63,168 bases of DNA from Brevundimonas vancanneytii (lineage in GTDB: Bacteria > Pseudomonadota > Alphaproteobacteria > Caulobacterales > Caulobacteraceae), in NCBI GenBank assembly GCA_945861515.1, contig CAMAVA010000003.1, forward strand, positions 1 through 63,168, written 5' to 3'. Below are positions 18,607-28,012 of the stretch, piece by piece (position 1 is the stretch's first letter; every line of letters starts with the position of its first letter). A model generated the notes under the pieces. It did no database searches, was not told where the DNA came from, and saw nothing but the letters and a program-made list of their open reading frames with translations. The position numbers and the translations under genes were made by a program.

Positions 18607-19673
18607 GTCCTCGCCTCGACTGGAATATGGCGGTCAAACCAGGCCTTGAGATCGACAAGGGTCGGGTCGGCCAGGCAACGGTCCAGATACCCCCACAGCC
18701 GTGGCATGAAGGCCTCGTAGCGCGGCTTGCCATCGCGGATGACCAGCCGGGCGAAGATGCCCAGGATGCGGGCGATGTTCAGGGCGCCCAGGGCGTGGAA
18801 GTCGGCGAGGGTCTGTGGCCGGTCGAGATCGGGATGCAGGGCGAGATAGCGTTCCAGACTGGCCGCTTCCCGCTCCGGACTGACATCGCGCCGGGCGTCA
18901 TGCAACAGCATGGACAGATCCCAGACCCGGTGGGCCTTGACCGCGTCCTGGAAATCGATGAGCCCGACCCGGGCCGCGCCCTGGCGATCTGGCAGCCAGA
19001 TCAGGTTTTCGGCGTGATAGTCGCGATGACAGAAGACCTCGGCCCCGGCTTCGGCCCGGGCGCGGATCGGTGTCCAGACCTGTTCCCAGGCCTGACGCGC
19101 CGCCGCATCCAGATCCAGGGCCGGACGCAGCTGCGGCAGCCACTCGACGAACAGATCGCTGGCCATGGTCAGGGCCAGCTGGTCATAGGTCAGAAGCGGC
19201 CAATGGGGCTCGGCTTCGCCCAGAACGGTCGGCGGCGGGACGGCATGCAGGGCCGCCAGGGCGTCTATGGCGGCGTCATAGAGCAGGGCTTCATCGGCCC
19301 CGGCCTCGATCTGGCGGGCATAGAGGCCGTCGCCCAGATCCTCGAGCACCGCCAGGCCCGCCTCGGCGTCGAAGGCCACCACCTCCGGCGCCGACAGGCC
19401 GAGGCTGCGAAGGTGGCGGGCGCAGGCGACGAAGGCGTCGACCCGACCGGCGGCCAGGCGGTAGGCGGCGTTGAAGCCGAGGGCCAGCCGCTCTTCCACC
19501 GTCGCCTCCGGGGGACAGGGAGCGGTCTCCGCCCTGGGGGGCTGATCCATGAAGATCAGGCTGGGGCCGGCCTGTGGGTGGAGACGCACATAGGCCCGGG
19601 TCGAGGCGTCGCCGGTCAGGGGTTGTCGCCGGGCGTCGCCCAGACCGTGACGGTCGAGAAAATCGGCCTTCAT
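18603..19673 (-). CDS. amgK: N-acetylmuramate/N-acetylglucosamine kinase
   Basis: A 356-residue kinase of the aminoglycoside-phosphotransferase fold that phosphorylates the anomeric position of MurNAc or GlcNAc. Visible motifs are LTGDASTRAYVRL (nucleotide-binding lead), VLEDLGDGLYARQ, the catalytic loop VFCHRDYHAENLIWLP and the metal-binding GLIDFQDAV. The ATG at 19673 was chosen because it lies 10 bases after the stop of tsaE and gives a normal start (MKADFLDRHGL). Operon with tsaE before and murU after is widely conserved. Identification is strong. Confidence 0.93.
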   Translation of the reverse strand: MKADFLDRHGLGDARRQPLTGDASTRAYVRLHPQAGPSLIFMDQPPRAETAPCPPEATVEERLALGFNAAYRLAAGRVDAFVACARHLRSLGLSAPEVVAFDAEAGLAVLEDLGDGLYARQIEAGADEALLYDAAIDALAALHAVPPPTVLGEAEPHWPLLTYDQLALTMASDLFVEWLPQLRPALDLDAAARQAWEQVWTPIRARAEAGAEVFCHRDYHAENLIWLPDRQGAARVGLIDFQDAVKAHRVWDLSMLLHDARRDVSPEREAASLERYLALHPDLDRPQTLADFHALGALNIARILGIFARLVIRDGKPRYEAFMPRLWGYLDRCLADPTLVDLKAWFDRHIPVEART

Positions 19674-19683
19674 CGCCTCGCGT

Positions 19684-20142
19684 TCAGAGCTCAAGCCGTC
19701 CATCCTTCCAGGCGCCATGGGGCGTCAGGCGCGCCATGCGACCCTCGCCGTCCAGGGCAATCTCTATATCCAGTCGGTCGGGGGGAAGGCGACCCTCCAG
19801 TCGCTCCGGCCATTCGATCAGGGCGGCGCCCGCATCAAGCGCCTCGTCCAGGCCGATCTCGTAGGCCTCGTCCGGATCGGTCAGGCGGTAGAGGTCAAAA
19901 TGCGCCAGGGTCAGTCCGGCGCCGTCATAGAACTGGACCAGGGTGAAGGTCGGACTGGGGGTTTCTTCTTCCGGCGAGGTCAGGGCGCGGATCAGGGCCC
20001 TCGCCAGACTGGTCTTGCCCGCTCCCAGGGGGCCGGACAGACAGATCGCCTCGCCGGGGCGCAGCAGGGGCGCCAGCGCCTGGCCAAGCCTGGCAGTTTG
20101 GCCCTCGTCGGCCAGGCGGCGCACCAGAAGGCCCCTGGTCAA
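19684..20142 (-). CDS. tsaE: tRNA threonylcarbamoyladenosine biosynthesis ATPase TsaE
   Basis: A 152-residue P-loop ATPase that works with TsaB and TsaD to make t6A at position 37 of ANN-decoding tRNAs. The Walker A loop is LSGPLGAGKTSLARAL, followed by SPTFTLVQFY, then HFDLYRLTDPDEAYEIGLDE, all family hallmarks. The start is TTG at 20142, overlapping the stop of the acyltransferase gene; the frame remains open for 145 codons further upstream but that part is antisense-type noise within the acyltransferase gene. The downstream partner is amgK. Confidence 0.93.
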   Translation of the reverse strand: MTRGLLVRRLADEGQTARLGQALAPLLRPGEAICLSGPLGAGKTSLARALIRALTSPEEETPSPTFTLVQFYDGAGLTLAHFDLYRLTDPDEAYEIGLDEALDAGAALIEWPERLEGRLPPDRLDIEIALDGEGRMARLTPHGAWKDGRLEL

Positions 20143-21008
20143 AACCGGGCCTGCGGGTCCCGGGACAGGGGTCCTTCGACGAAATCCTTGAGGGCTTCGG
20201 ACAGGACGGCGGACTCGCCGACCAGCCGCTCCGGGGGGATGGGCGGGCCGATCGTCAGGGTGAAGACCCGCCCCTTCTTGTTCAGAAGCTCGTGAAACAG
20301 GGTGATGTCCCGGAGTTCGGCGGAAAACCGGTCGAAAAAATGAAACAGGGTGGCCCAGGGACCGTCCACATGGACCGGCAGGACTGGCGCCCTGTACTTC
20401 TGGGCCACGGACAGGGCGGTGGGCATCCAGCTCTTGTCCTCCAGCCGGCCTTCCGCCGTACGCCGGGCCAGGCGGCCGGCGGGGAAGATGGCCAGGCACC
20501 GCTCCGCCTCCATGGCCGCGCGGGTCATCTGCAGGGTCACCCGGGTGCGGTCCCGGGTGCGTTTCTCGTCCACCCATTCGACCGGAATCAGGGCGTCTCC
20601 GAACCGGGGACAGACCCGGTGGGCGTCGGAATTGGCATAGAAGAGGATATCCGGACGCGTGCCCCTCAGGGCGTCGAACAGGGCGACCCCGTCGGCAATG
20701 CCCGTGGGATGATTGGCCACCACCACCAGCCGGCCTTCGGTCGGGACATGTTCCAGACCCCGGGCTTCGATCTTCAGATCCAGCAGTTTCGAGACATGGG
20801 CCATGGCCTCCTGACCGCTCATGGGGGCTATGGCGTCGGCCAGGGTGCGGGCCCGCCGATAGTGCAGGGCGGCATAGAGCGGCGGCCGGATCAGCGGCCA
20901 GGCCCAGGACCGGGCCAGGCGAGGCGCGCGCTCCTCGATCAGGACATCGACGATGGGGCGCGGATTAGTGGGCGATTGGCTGGGCGGCGGAGCTATGAAG
21001 TCGTCCAT
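20139..21008 (-). CDS. Lysophospholipid acyltransferase-family protein
   Basis: A 289-residue protein of the PlsC-like acyltransferase fold. Motif I is VVVANHPTGIADGVALFDAL, a variant of the usual HX4D with one extra residue, seen in a subgroup of the family; AIFPAGRLARR matches the substrate-binding block and PVLPVHVDG follows. It should acylate a glycerol-phosphate or related lipid at the inner membrane. The ATG at 21008 was preferred over a GTG at 21059. It is the first gene of the envelope-related operon with tsaE, amgK and murU and diverges from the HicA-like gene. Confidence 0.85.
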   Translation of the reverse strand: MDDFIAPPPSQSPTNPRPIVDVLIEERAPRLARSWAWPLIRPPLYAALHYRRARTLADAIAPMSGQEAMAHVSKLLDLKIEARGLEHVPTEGRLVVVANHPTGIADGVALFDALRGTRPDILFYANSDAHRVCPRFGDALIPVEWVDEKRTRDRTRVTLQMTRAAMEAERCLAIFPAGRLARRTAEGRLEDKSWMPTALSVAQKYRAPVLPVHVDGPWATLFHFFDRFSAELRDITLFHELLNKKGRVFTLTIGPPIPPERLVGESAVLSEALKDFVEGPLSRDPQARF

Positions 21009-21273
21009 GAGGAAGTTTAGAACCAGTTGTGAGGCCAAGAAAGGGGCGTTGTCCAACACCTGGGCGGACGCTAGCGCCGCCGACCTGCGAGCGAACGGTT
21101 GGGATCAGGTTCAGACTGGTGATGTTTCGCCAGCCGTCACATAGTTCGCAACAGGCGGGCATGCGATGGCATCACACCCTCGGGCGAGGCGCAGGGTGGC
21201 GTGCGTTGCGGCCAACCGTGAATCCGCGTGAAGCCTGTGCCGGGCCAGGTTTTCCAGTGAGCTAAGGGCTCCC

Positions 21274-21555
21274 ATGTCAAAAAGTGACAAGCTCTTGAGG
21301 GGCATGGCGAACAACCCGCAGGGCGGGTTTGTGATCAGCGATATCCAGGTCGTGTCGCGCGCCTTTGGACTCAGCATTCGAAATCCGACCGGTGGCAGCC
21401 ACTACAGTATCTCCCATGCATCCCAGGTCGCGATCCTGACTATCCCCGCCCGACGGCCCATCAAACCGATATACATCCGACAGTTCGTCGCCTACGTTCA
21501 GGCTGTCGAAGCGAGCAGAGACAATGGCTCATCCCCCGTACAGGATCGTGATTGA
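21274..21555 (+). CDS. hicA: HicA-family toxin
   Basis: A 93-residue HicA-like mRNA interferase. The double-stranded RNA-binding-like fold is suggested by GLSIRNPTGGSHYSISH, in which GGSH contains the catalytic histidine region, and the following strand VAILTIPARRPIKPIYIRQF matches the HicA end. It is somewhat longer than typical HicA (50-85 residues). The downstream HicB-like frame overlaps it by 32 bases, the usual coupled order toxin first. The start ATG at 21274 follows a TAAGGG site. Confidence 0.82.
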   Translation: MSKSDKLLRGMANNPQGGFVISDIQVVSRAFGLSIRNPTGGSHYSISHASQVAILTIPARRPIKPIYIRQFVAYVQAVEASRDNGSSPVQDRD

Positions 21556-21745
21556 ACCCCTGCCGGAAGAAGACGGCGGCGGGTTTGTGGCTCTCGTTCC
21601 CGACCTGCCGGGCTGCATGGCGGACGGTGAAACCGACATCATGGCGCTTACCAACGCCCATGACGCCATCGAGGTCTGGCTATCCGCAAATGCGGAGATG
21701 GGCCGCCCCGCGCCGCAGCCTGAACGACGCCTCGCTCGGGTCTGA
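21524..21745 (+). CDS. hicB: HicB-family antitoxin
   Basis: A 73-residue protein with the HicB partial RNase-H-like fold: YRIVIEPLPEEDGGGFVALVPDLPGCMADGET and a following helix NAHDAIEVWL are the family pattern. No separate DNA-binding tail is obvious beyond a short proline-rich end (RPAPQPERR). It begins inside the HicA gene and neutralises its partner by direct binding in characterised systems. Together with the VapBC pair 10 kb away this gives the window two toxin-antitoxin modules. Confidence 0.88.
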   Translation: MAHPPYRIVIEPLPEEDGGGFVALVPDLPGCMADGETDIMALTNAHDAIEVWLSANAEMGRPAPQPERRLARV

Positions 21746-21777
21746 GCGAATCCCACCCACACTTTGATCGGGGTTAC

Positions 21778-23523
21778 CTACTCCGCCGCCATGGCCAGTG
21801 GCGCGCTTCGGGCGCCCCGGACCAGCCGGCCGGGCAGGGCGCCGGTGGGGTCGCCGTCTCGATAGGTGACGATCCCGGCCACGATGGTGGCGATATAGCC
21901 GTCGGCCGCCTGGACCAGACGTCGCCCGCCGGCCGGAAGGTCGTAGGCCACGGCCGGAGCGTGCAGGGTCAGGGCCTCATGGTCTATGACATTGAGGTCG
22001 GCCCTCAGGCCTTCGGCGACCAGTCCCCGGTCCAGCAGGCCCACGGCCTCGGCGGTCTGGCGGGTCTGGAGCGAAATCACCTGTTCGATGGACAGTTTCG
22101 GGCCCCGGGTCCGGTCCCGGGTCCAGTGGGTCAGCATGCTGGTCGGGAAGGAGCCATCGCAGATCATGCCGACATGGGCGCCGCCGTCCGACAGGCCCGG
22201 CACGGTGTCGCGGTGGCTGAGCATGGCGAAGCTGGGGTCCAGGCTGCCGTTCCCGTAGTTGAGGAAGGGGTGATAGAGCATGCCCCGGCCGCCGTCCTCG
22301 AGCATATGGTCCAGGGCCAGTTCGTCCGGCCAGACGCCCCGGCCGGCCGCCAGGGCCTGGACCGTCTGGTCCTGAGTCGGCTCATAGTCGGGGCGCTCGG
22401 CCATCAGATACATGTTGTCCCAGGCTCGCAGAGCGCTGCCGGCGAAGGGACCACGGGCATTGACGGCCTCGCCCAGCAGCCGGGCCCGGAAGGCCGGATC
22501 GGACAGATGTGCGACCCGTTCCGCCAGGGGGAGATGGGCGATCTCCCCGTAGGTCTCATGCTGGCTGAAGGGATTGAGGGTCAGTTCCAGGCCGAACAGC
22601 ACCCCGACCGGCCGGCCACAGACCTGGGCCTTCATGGGCAGGCCGGCGTCCACAGCAGCCTCGAGGGCGCCCAGCAGCAGCTTCCAGCTGTCCGGCGCCC
22701 TGTGGCTCTGGGCCAGGGTGAAGCTCAGGGGTCGTCCGCTGGCCTCGACGATGCGGCGGAACATGGCGAATTCTGCGGCGGGATCGGGGGTGAAATCGCT
22801 GACGATCTGCAGCACGCCCCGGCCTGCCGCCTTCATGCCCATGGCGATGCCGGTCAGCTCATCCTCGCCGGCGGTGAGGGTCGGAGTGGGCTGGCCGTCG
22901 CTGGTCCGGTGGTTGAGGGTGCGGGAGGTGGAGAAGCCGATGGCGCCGGCCTCCATGGCCGCCCGGGCAATGGCCGCCATCTTCTGGATATCGTCCGGGG
23001 TCGCCGGCTCGCGGTTGGCGCCGCGTTCGCCCATAACATAGACCCGCAGGGCGGCATGGGGCAGCTGGGCGGCCAGGTCGATGTCGAAGCGCCGCCCCTC
23101 CAGGGCGTCAAGGTAATCGGGGAAGCTCTCCCAGGACCAGGGCAGGCCTTCGGTCAGGACCGGAAAGGGAATGTCCTCCACTCCCTCCATCAGCCGGATC
23201 AGCCGGTCATGGTCCTCAGGCTTGCAGGGAGCGAACCCGACCCCGCAATTGCCCATGACCACCGTGGTGACCCCATGGCCGGACGACGGGTTGAGGCGGG
23301 TGTCCCAGGTGGCCTGGCCGTCATAGTGGGTGTGGATGTCGACAAAGCCGGGGGTCACCAGCTTGCCCGCAGCGTCGATTTCCTCGGCGCCGGGCGCCAG
23401 ACCGGTTCCGATGGCGGCGATCAGACCGCCCCGGACTCCCACGTCGGCAACAAAGGGCGCGGTTCCAGACCCATCCACCACCGTCCCGCCGCGCAGAACC
23501 AGATCAAACCTGTGATCGGCCAT
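21778..23523 (-). CDS. N-acyl-D-amino-acid deacylase (D-aminoacylase-type amidohydrolase)
   Basis: A 581-residue metal-dependent amidohydrolase that would release D-amino acids from N-acylated forms. After [20 protein letters not shown] comes the metal site [17 protein letters not shown], then [16 protein letters not shown], typical of the D-aminoacylase branch; the C-terminal domain returns with [10 protein letters not shown]. No signal peptide is seen. The ATG at 23523 begins [13 protein letters not shown]; upstream open frame is not coding. It diverges from the thiolase gene with about 200 bases between them. The exact substrate cannot be told from sequence. Confidence 0.88.
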   Translation of the reverse strand: MADHRFDLVLRGGTVVDGSGTAPFVADVGVRGGLIAAIGTGLAPGAEEIDAAGKLVTPGFVDIHTHYDGQATWDTRLNPSSGHGVTTVVMGNCGVGFAPCKPEDHDRLIRLMEGVEDIPFPVLTEGLPWSWESFPDYLDALEGRRFDIDLAAQLPHAALRVYVMGERGANREPATPDDIQKMAAIARAAMEAGAIGFSTSRTLNHRTSDGQPTPTLTAGEDELTGIAMGMKAAGRGVLQIVSDFTPDPAAEFAMFRRIVEASGRPLSFTLAQSHRAPDSWKLLLGALEAAVDAGLPMKAQVCGRPVGVLFGLELTLNPFSQHETYGEIAHLPLAERVAHLSDPAFRARLLGEAVNARGPFAGSALRAWDNMYLMAERPDYEPTQDQTVQALAAGRGVWPDELALDHMLEDGGRGMLYHPFLNYGNGSLDPSFAMLSHRDTVPGLSDGGAHVGMICDGSFPTSMLTHWTRDRTRGPKLSIEQVISLQTRQTAEAVGLLDRGLVAEGLRADLNVIDHEALTLHAPAVAYDLPAGGRRLVQAADGYIATIVAGIVTYRDGDPTGALPGRLVRGARSAPLAMAAE

Positions 23524-23638
23524 GATGTTGTTTCCTGTCCCGTCGGCTGTCTCTTTTCGGTTGGGCTCGAAGGTCGGCCGACGGCCGGCCAAGGTCAAGG
23601 GCGCCTTGGCGGCAGGCCCCGGCCCGGGGTCGGTCAAG

Positions 23639-23654
23639 TTGACGTTCGCGTGAT
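23639..23654. promoter_or_regulatory. LiuR-like operator upstream of the thiolase
   Basis: TTGACGTTCGCGTGAT lies 75 bases before the thiolase ATG and aligns over 16 positions with the two sites upstream of the MerR gene (35511-35526 and 35531-35546), following the pattern YTKACGTKMRCGTSAW. Likely a binding site of the window's own MerR regulator; inference from sequence similarity. Confidence 0.5.
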
Positions 23655-23728
23655 CTTTCCTGTTGCCTTCGCTTCCCCTAGGGTCCGCTGCGATTTTCAA
23701 ACCCTTGTTTGAACCTTGAGGAAAACCG

Positions 23729-24901
23729 ATGCGCGAAGCCGTAATTGTCTCCTATGCCCGTACAGGCCTCGCGAAAGCGGGACGTGGCGGGTTCAATGTC
23801 ACCCCGCCCATGTCCATGGCCGCCCATGCCATCAAGCACGCCGTGGCCAAGTCCGGCGTCGAGGCCGACTTTGTCGAGGACTGCTACCTGGGCAACAACG
23901 CCCATGGCGCGGCCAACATCGCCCGCCTGGCCGCCCTGCTGGCCGGCATGCCCGTCAACACCGCGGGTGTGACCATCAACCGCTTCTGCTCGTCCGGCCT
24001 GCAGGCCATTGCCATGGGCGCCAACTACATCCGCGCCGATGGCGGCGACTGTGTGGTGGCCGGCGGCGTGGAAAGCATTTCCATCCCCGGCGGCGGCATG
24101 GGCGGTTCCGGCACGGTTGACCCCGAGCTGATCAAGATCGCCCCGGCCATCTTCATGCCGATGATCGACACCGCCGATATCGTGGCCAAGCGCTACAATG
24201 TCAGCCGGGAGTACCAGGACGAATACAGCCTGATGTCCCAGCAGCGGATGGCTGCGGCCCAGGCCGCCGGCAAGTTCGTCGACGAGATCGTGCCGATGGC
24301 GACCCAGATGAAGGTCGTCAACAAGGAGAGCAAGGAAGAGACCCTGGTCGACTACGTGGTGGATCGCGACGAGTGCAACCGTCCCGAAACCACCCTGGAA
24401 GGCCTGGCCAAGCTGGCCCCGGTCAAGGGCGAAGGCAATTTCGTCACCGCCGGCAACGCCAGCCAGCTGTCCGACGGCGCCGCCGCCGTGGTGATGATGG
24501 AAGCCAAGGAAGCCGAGCGCCGCGGCCTGACCCCCATGGGCCGGTTCGTGTCCTGGGCCGCCGCCGGCTGTGAAGCTGACGAAATGGGCATCGGTCCGGT
24601 CTATGCCGTGCCCAAGCTGCTGAAGCGCCAGGGCCTGACGGTCGACGACATCGACATCTGGGAGCTGAACGAAGCCTTCGCCAGCCAGTGCCTCTACAGC
24701 CGCGACAAGCTGGGCATCGACCCCGACAAGTATAACGTCAACGGCGGCTCGATCTCCATCGGCCACCCCTTCGGCATGACCGGCGCCCGCTGCACCGGCC
24801 ATCTGCTGCAGGAAGGCCGTCGTCGCGGCGCCAAATGGGGTGTCGTGACCATGTGCATCGGCGGCGGCCAGGGCGGCGCCGGCCTGTTCGAGATCTACTA
24901 G
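23729..24901 (+). CDS. Acetyl-CoA C-acyltransferase (thiolase)
   Basis: A 390-residue thiolase that cleaves or condenses 3-ketoacyl-CoA with coenzyme A in fatty acid or branched-chain amino acid breakdown. The nucleophilic cysteine is in NRFCSSGLQAIAMG (around residue 90), the catalytic histidine in NGGSISIGHPFGMTGAR and the second cysteine in [14 protein letters not shown]. Full length, cytosolic. Whether it acts as degradative FadA type or biosynthetic acetoacetyl-CoA type cannot be decided. A MerR-type operator candidate lies upstream and a strong terminator follows. Confidence 0.95.
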   Translation: MREAVIVSYARTGLAKAGRGGFNVTPPMSMAAHAIKHAVAKSGVEADFVEDCYLGNNAHGAANIARLAALLAGMPVNTAGVTINRFCSSGLQAIAMGANYIRADGGDCVVAGGVESISIPGGGMGGSGTVDPELIKIAPAIFMPMIDTADIVAKRYNVSREYQDEYSLMSQQRMAAAQAAGKFVDEIVPMATQMKVVNKESKEETLVDYVVDRDECNRPETTLEGLAKLAPVKGEGNFVTAGNASQLSDGAAAVVMMEAKEAERRGLTPMGRFVSWAAAGCEADEMGIGPVYAVPKLLKRQGLTVDDIDIWELNEAFASQCLYSRDKLGIDPDKYNVNGGSISIGHPFGMTGARCTGHLLQEGRRRGAKWGVVTMCIGGGQGGAGLFEIY

Positions 24902-24953
24902 AAGACAGAAAGCGTCCCGGAACGGGGCGAACTTTCTGGACACAGACTTGCAG

Positions 24954-24986
24954 CGGCGCGGGGCAAAACCCCGCGCCGTCTTCTTT
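24954..24986 (+). terminator. Rho-independent terminator after the thiolase
   Basis: A perfect 10-bp GC-rich stem, cggcgcgggg / ccccgcgccg, with loop caaaa is followed by tcttcttt. It lies 53 bases after the thiolase stop. Confidence 0.85.
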
Positions 24987-25077
24987 CGGGATGGCGCCGG
25001 ACCATCCGGAACCCTCAAGGGTTCGTTTCGTTAACCAAGGCACGCCATAAGGGCGCTGCATCCGGAGCTAGAAGACC

Positions 25078-25209
25078 ATGGCCGTCAAAGGCCTTTTCGC
25101 CGCCGCCGCCGTTTTCGCCGTCATCCTGGCCATGCTTCTGCCGGTCCCCGGACAGCATCAGAAGCCGGCGAAGTCGCAGATCCCGACCCTGGAACTGGAC
25201 GGCCGCTGA
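25078..25209 (+). CDS. Small single-span membrane protein
   Basis: A 43-residue frame encoding a basic first residue pair, a hydrophobic segment (LFAAAAVFAVILAMLLPV) and a short polar tail ending LELDGR. It follows a GGAGCTAGAAG ribosome-binding site at good spacing and its codons look like those of neighbours. It matches no family I can name. It is isolated between the thiolase terminator and the convergent lipoprotein gene. A membrane-associated small protein is likely, role unknown. Confidence 0.55.
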   Translation: MAVKGLFAAAAVFAVILAMLLPVPGQHQKPAKSQIPTLELDGR

Positions 25210-25229
25210 TGCCGGCAGGGCCCGCTGGC

Positions 25230-25700
25230 TCAGGCCGGCGGCAGGGCCGCAAAGTCCCTGGCCATGATGCCGCATCCCTTCAGGGTCAGATCGCCCAGCG
25301 TCACCTCCGCCCGATAGGGGTAGACCCGGTCGCTCATGCCGTCGCTGCAGCGTTCGTGCGTCAGTCGCGCGACGAGGGTCTGGTCGCCGGCCTGACCTGT
25401 CCAGACGCCGGTTCCCCCACCGGCTGAAAAGTCGTCCGGATAGACCCGGACCACCGCGGAGTCAGGCCGGGTAAGAACCAGCTCACCGCTCTTCACGTCG
25501 AGCCGCCAGAAGGGCTCGGTCCCGATCGCCACGATATCCTGCTCCGAGGCCGGGGCTGTCGCATCGGGCTTTCTGGCGGTGTCTGACGACTTGGCGGCAG
25601 GCGCATCAGCCGGCGGCGGCGCTGCGCCCCCGCCTGGCGCCTCCGGCTCGCAGGCGGCCAACAGGGCGGCCGCGGCCGTCAGGGCGAACAGGGCGCGCAT
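25230..25700 (-). CDS. Putative lipoprotein with IGTEPFW domain
   Basis: A 156-residue secreted protein. The signal sequence ends in the lipobox LLAAC (Cys17), followed by a proline/alanine-rich linker (residues 18-50), then a domain with IGTEPFWRLDV, ERCSDGMSDRVYPY and LKGCGIMARDF. This combination is a recognisable conserved domain of uncharacterised Gram-negative lipoproteins; two conserved cysteines (in ERCSDG and LKGCG) could form a disulfide. It would be anchored to the inner or outer membrane facing the periplasm. Function unknown. It diverges from the DNA methyltransferase gene at 25760. Confidence 0.82.
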   Translation of the reverse strand: MRALFALTAAAALLAACEPEAPGGGAAPPPADAPAAKSSDTARKPDATAPASEQDIVAIGTEPFWRLDVKSGELVLTRPDSAVVRVYPDDFSAGGGTGVWTGQAGDQTLVARLTHERCSDGMSDRVYPYRAEVTLGDLTLKGCGIMARDFAALPPA

Positions 25701-25759
25701 CGGGTCTTTCTCCGGTCGGGGGCTTGCAGGCAGAGCCTTCAGGTTAGACCCTGAAGGCC

Positions 25760-26881
25760 ATGAGTCGAAGCGCCGGACCCACCTTTTACGAATTTTTCGC
25801 CGGCGGCGGCATGGCCCGGATCGGCCTTGGCCCCGGCTGGACCTGCGCCTTCGCCAACGACTTCGACCCGGTCAAGGCGGCGGCCTATCGCGCCAATTTT
25901 CCGGACGCTCAGGACCACTTCCACCAGGGGGATGTCTGGGCCCTTGAGGCCGGCGCCCTGCCGGGTCAAGCGGATCTCGCCTGGGCCTCGTCGCCCTGCC
26001 AGGATTTCAGCCTGGCGGGGGCGCGGGCGGGTCTGGGCGGCGGGCGGTCCAGCGCCTTCTTCGGGTTCTGGAATCTGATGCGGGCCCTGAACCGGCAGGG
26101 ACGGGCCCCAGGACTGATCGTGGTCGAGAACGTGGTCGGATTGCTCAGTTCCCATGGCGGCGATGACTTCACCGCCCTTTGCAGCGCCCTGGCCGAGGAA
26201 GGCTATCGGTTCGGAGCCCTGGAGATCGATGCTGCAGGGTTTGCGCCCCAGTCACGGCCGCGGGTGTTCGTCATTGCAGCCAGGGGCGAGATTCCGGCCT
26301 CGTTGACCGGCCCCTGCGCCTATCGGTCCGGTCAGGTCCAGGCCGCCCGAGACAGGTTGCCTCCGGGGCTGCGCGCCAGCTGGATCGACTGGAGACTGGC
26401 GGCGCCGAGCGGCCGAAACCTGCAACTGGCGGACATTCTGGAGCCGGACAGCCATGTCCCCTGGCGATCCGCCGACCAGACCGAGCGCCTGCTGGGCCAG
26501 ATGACGTCGCTGCACCGCCAGCGATTTGAGGCCGCAGCCGCTTCGGGCAGGACGGTCGCCGCCGTGTTCCGGCGCACCCGGGCGGGTGTTCCCCGCGCCG
26601 AGATCCGGCTGGATGGTCTGGCGGGGTGTTTGCGGACTCCCGGCGGCGGATCTTCGCGCCAGATGATCCTGGTGGCGGGGGACGGTCCGGCAAGGTCACG
26701 GTTCCTGACGGCCCGAGAGGGCGCCAGACTCATGGGCCTGGCGGATGACTATGTCCTGCCGCACAGCCAGAGCGCGGGGCTGAAGGTGGTGGGAGATGGT
26801 GTCAACGCCAGCGTTGTGGCCTGGCTGGCCGGAGGACTTCTGGAGCCCCTGCTGGCCGCGCAGGCCCGGGCGGCGGCCTGA
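25760..26881 (+). CDS. DNA (cytosine-5-)-methyltransferase
   Basis: A 373-residue C5-methyltransferase. Motifs in order: I FYEFFAGGGMARIGLG (SAM binding), IV ASSPCQDFSLAGAR with the catalytic cysteine, VI VVENVVGL, VIII QSRPRVFVIAA and X VVGDGVNASVVAWL. The target-recognition region (about residues 200-290) shows no recognisable specificity. No cognate restriction endonuclease gene is adjacent, so it looks like an orphan methyltransferase, possibly regulatory. A Vsr mismatch endonuclease lies one gene downstream beyond cysK, a partner normally encoded directly with a Dcm-type enzyme. Confidence 0.94.
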   Translation: MSRSAGPTFYEFFAGGGMARIGLGPGWTCAFANDFDPVKAAAYRANFPDAQDHFHQGDVWALEAGALPGQADLAWASSPCQDFSLAGARAGLGGGRSSAFFGFWNLMRALNRQGRAPGLIVVENVVGLLSSHGGDDFTALCSALAEEGYRFGALEIDAAGFAPQSRPRVFVIAARGEIPASLTGPCAYRSGQVQAARDRLPPGLRASWIDWRLAAPSGRNLQLADILEPDSHVPWRSADQTERLLGQMTSLHRQRFEAAAASGRTVAAVFRRTRAGVPRAEIRLDGLAGCLRTPGGGSSRQMILVAGDGPARSRFLTAREGARLMGLADDYVLPHSQSAGLKVVGDGVNASVVAWLAGGLLEPLLAAQARAAA

Positions 26882-27008
26882 GCGTTGGTGTGGGCGCATC
26901 CTTCGACCCGGACATTCCGGCCGGGCAGCGATCAGTGAGGCTGGCGGCTTGCTGCGCGCGCCGTTAATCTCCACCTGAGAAGTCAACATTGACCCGGCGA
27001 GACCAGCC

Positions 27009-27986
27009 ATGCCCAAGCCCTTTGACACTGCCCGTTTCAGCCGGTCTGGCCGTGGCCGGATCTATCCGTCGGTGATCGACCTGATGGGCGATACGCCCAT
27101 CGTCGCCCTGCCCAGGCTGTCAGCCGAGCTGAAGCCCCTGGGCGAGGTCGTGGCCAAGCTGGAGTTCTTCAACCCCATGTCCTCGGTCAAGGACCGGATC
27201 GGGGTGGCGATGATCGAACAGATGGAGGCGGACGGGGTGCTGTCGCCGGGCGCCACGATTGTCGAGCCGACCAGCGGCAATACCGGGATCGCCCTGGCCT
27301 TTGTCGCCGCCGCCAAGGGCTATCCCCTGGTGCTGGTCATGCCGGAAAGCATGTCCATCGAGCGTCGCAAGATGCTGCTGCTGCTGGGCGCGCGACTGGA
27401 ACTGACCCCCGCCGAGCGCGGCATGCGCGGCGCCGTCGCCCGGGCCCAGGAACTGCTGGAGGAGATTCCGGGCTCGGTCATGCCCCAGCAGTTCGAGAAC
27501 GAGGCCAATCCGGCCATTCACCGCATCTCGACGGCCGAGGAAATCTGGAACGACACGGCCGGGCGGGTCGATGCGGTGGTCTGCGGGGTTGGCACCGGCG
27601 GCACCATCTCCGGCATTGGCCAGGCCCTGAAGGCTCGCAAGCCGTCCTTGCGGATGGTGGCGGTCGAGCCCGAGAACTCCGCTGTCCTGTCCGGAGGCCA
27701 GCCCGGACCCCACAAGATCCAGGGGATCGGCGCCGGTTTCGTGCCGGGAATCCTCGATCGCGGCGTCATCGACGACATTGTCCAGGTCAGCAATGACGAC
27801 GCCTTCGCCATGGCCCGCAAGGCTGCCAGCGTCGAGGGCCTGCCCGTGGGGATCTCCTCCGGCGCCGCCCTGACCGCCGCCTTCGAACTGGCCAGCCGGC
27901 CGGATTATGCCGGCAAACTGATCGTCACCATCATTCCCAGTTTCGCCGAACGCTATCTGTCGACGGCGCTGTTCGACGGTCTCTGA
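27009..27986 (+). CDS. cysK: Cysteine synthase A
   Basis: A 325-residue PLP enzyme (O-acetylserine sulfhydrylase) that makes cysteine from O-acetylserine and sulfide. The PLP lysine is in [14 protein letters not shown] (about residue 57), the substrate loop is [13 protein letters not shown], the phosphate-binding loop is [14 protein letters not shown] and the sequence [17 protein letters not shown] is typical CysK. Full length. It is placed between the cytosine methyltransferase and vsr, with 127 and 26 intervening bases respectively, an order that looks mobile relative to those two. Confidence 0.95.
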   Translation: MPKPFDTARFSRSGRGRIYPSVIDLMGDTPIVALPRLSAELKPLGEVVAKLEFFNPMSSVKDRIGVAMIEQMEADGVLSPGATIVEPTSGNTGIALAFVAAAKGYPLVLVMPESMSIERRKMLLLLGARLELTPAERGMRGAVARAQELLEEIPGSVMPQQFENEANPAIHRISTAEEIWNDTAGRVDAVVCGVGTGGTISGIGQALKARKPSLRMVAVEPENSAVLSGGQPGPHKIQGIGAGFVPGILDRGVIDDIVQVSNDDAFAMARKAASVEGLPVGISSGAALTAAFELASRPDYAGKLIVTIIPSFAERYLSTALFDGL

Positions 27987-28012
27987 GGTCGGCGGACGGG
28001 ACCCGGCCCCGG

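Noticed and set aside
20143-20577. 145-codon N-terminal extension of tsaE
   Set aside because: It lies within the acyltransferase gene and reads as proline-rich noise; TsaE proteins have about 150 residues and begin near the TTG at 20142.
21961-23712. 583-residue frame on the + strand over the D-aminoacylase gene
   Set aside because: Antisense shadow without motifs; the amidohydrolase on the other strand is clear.
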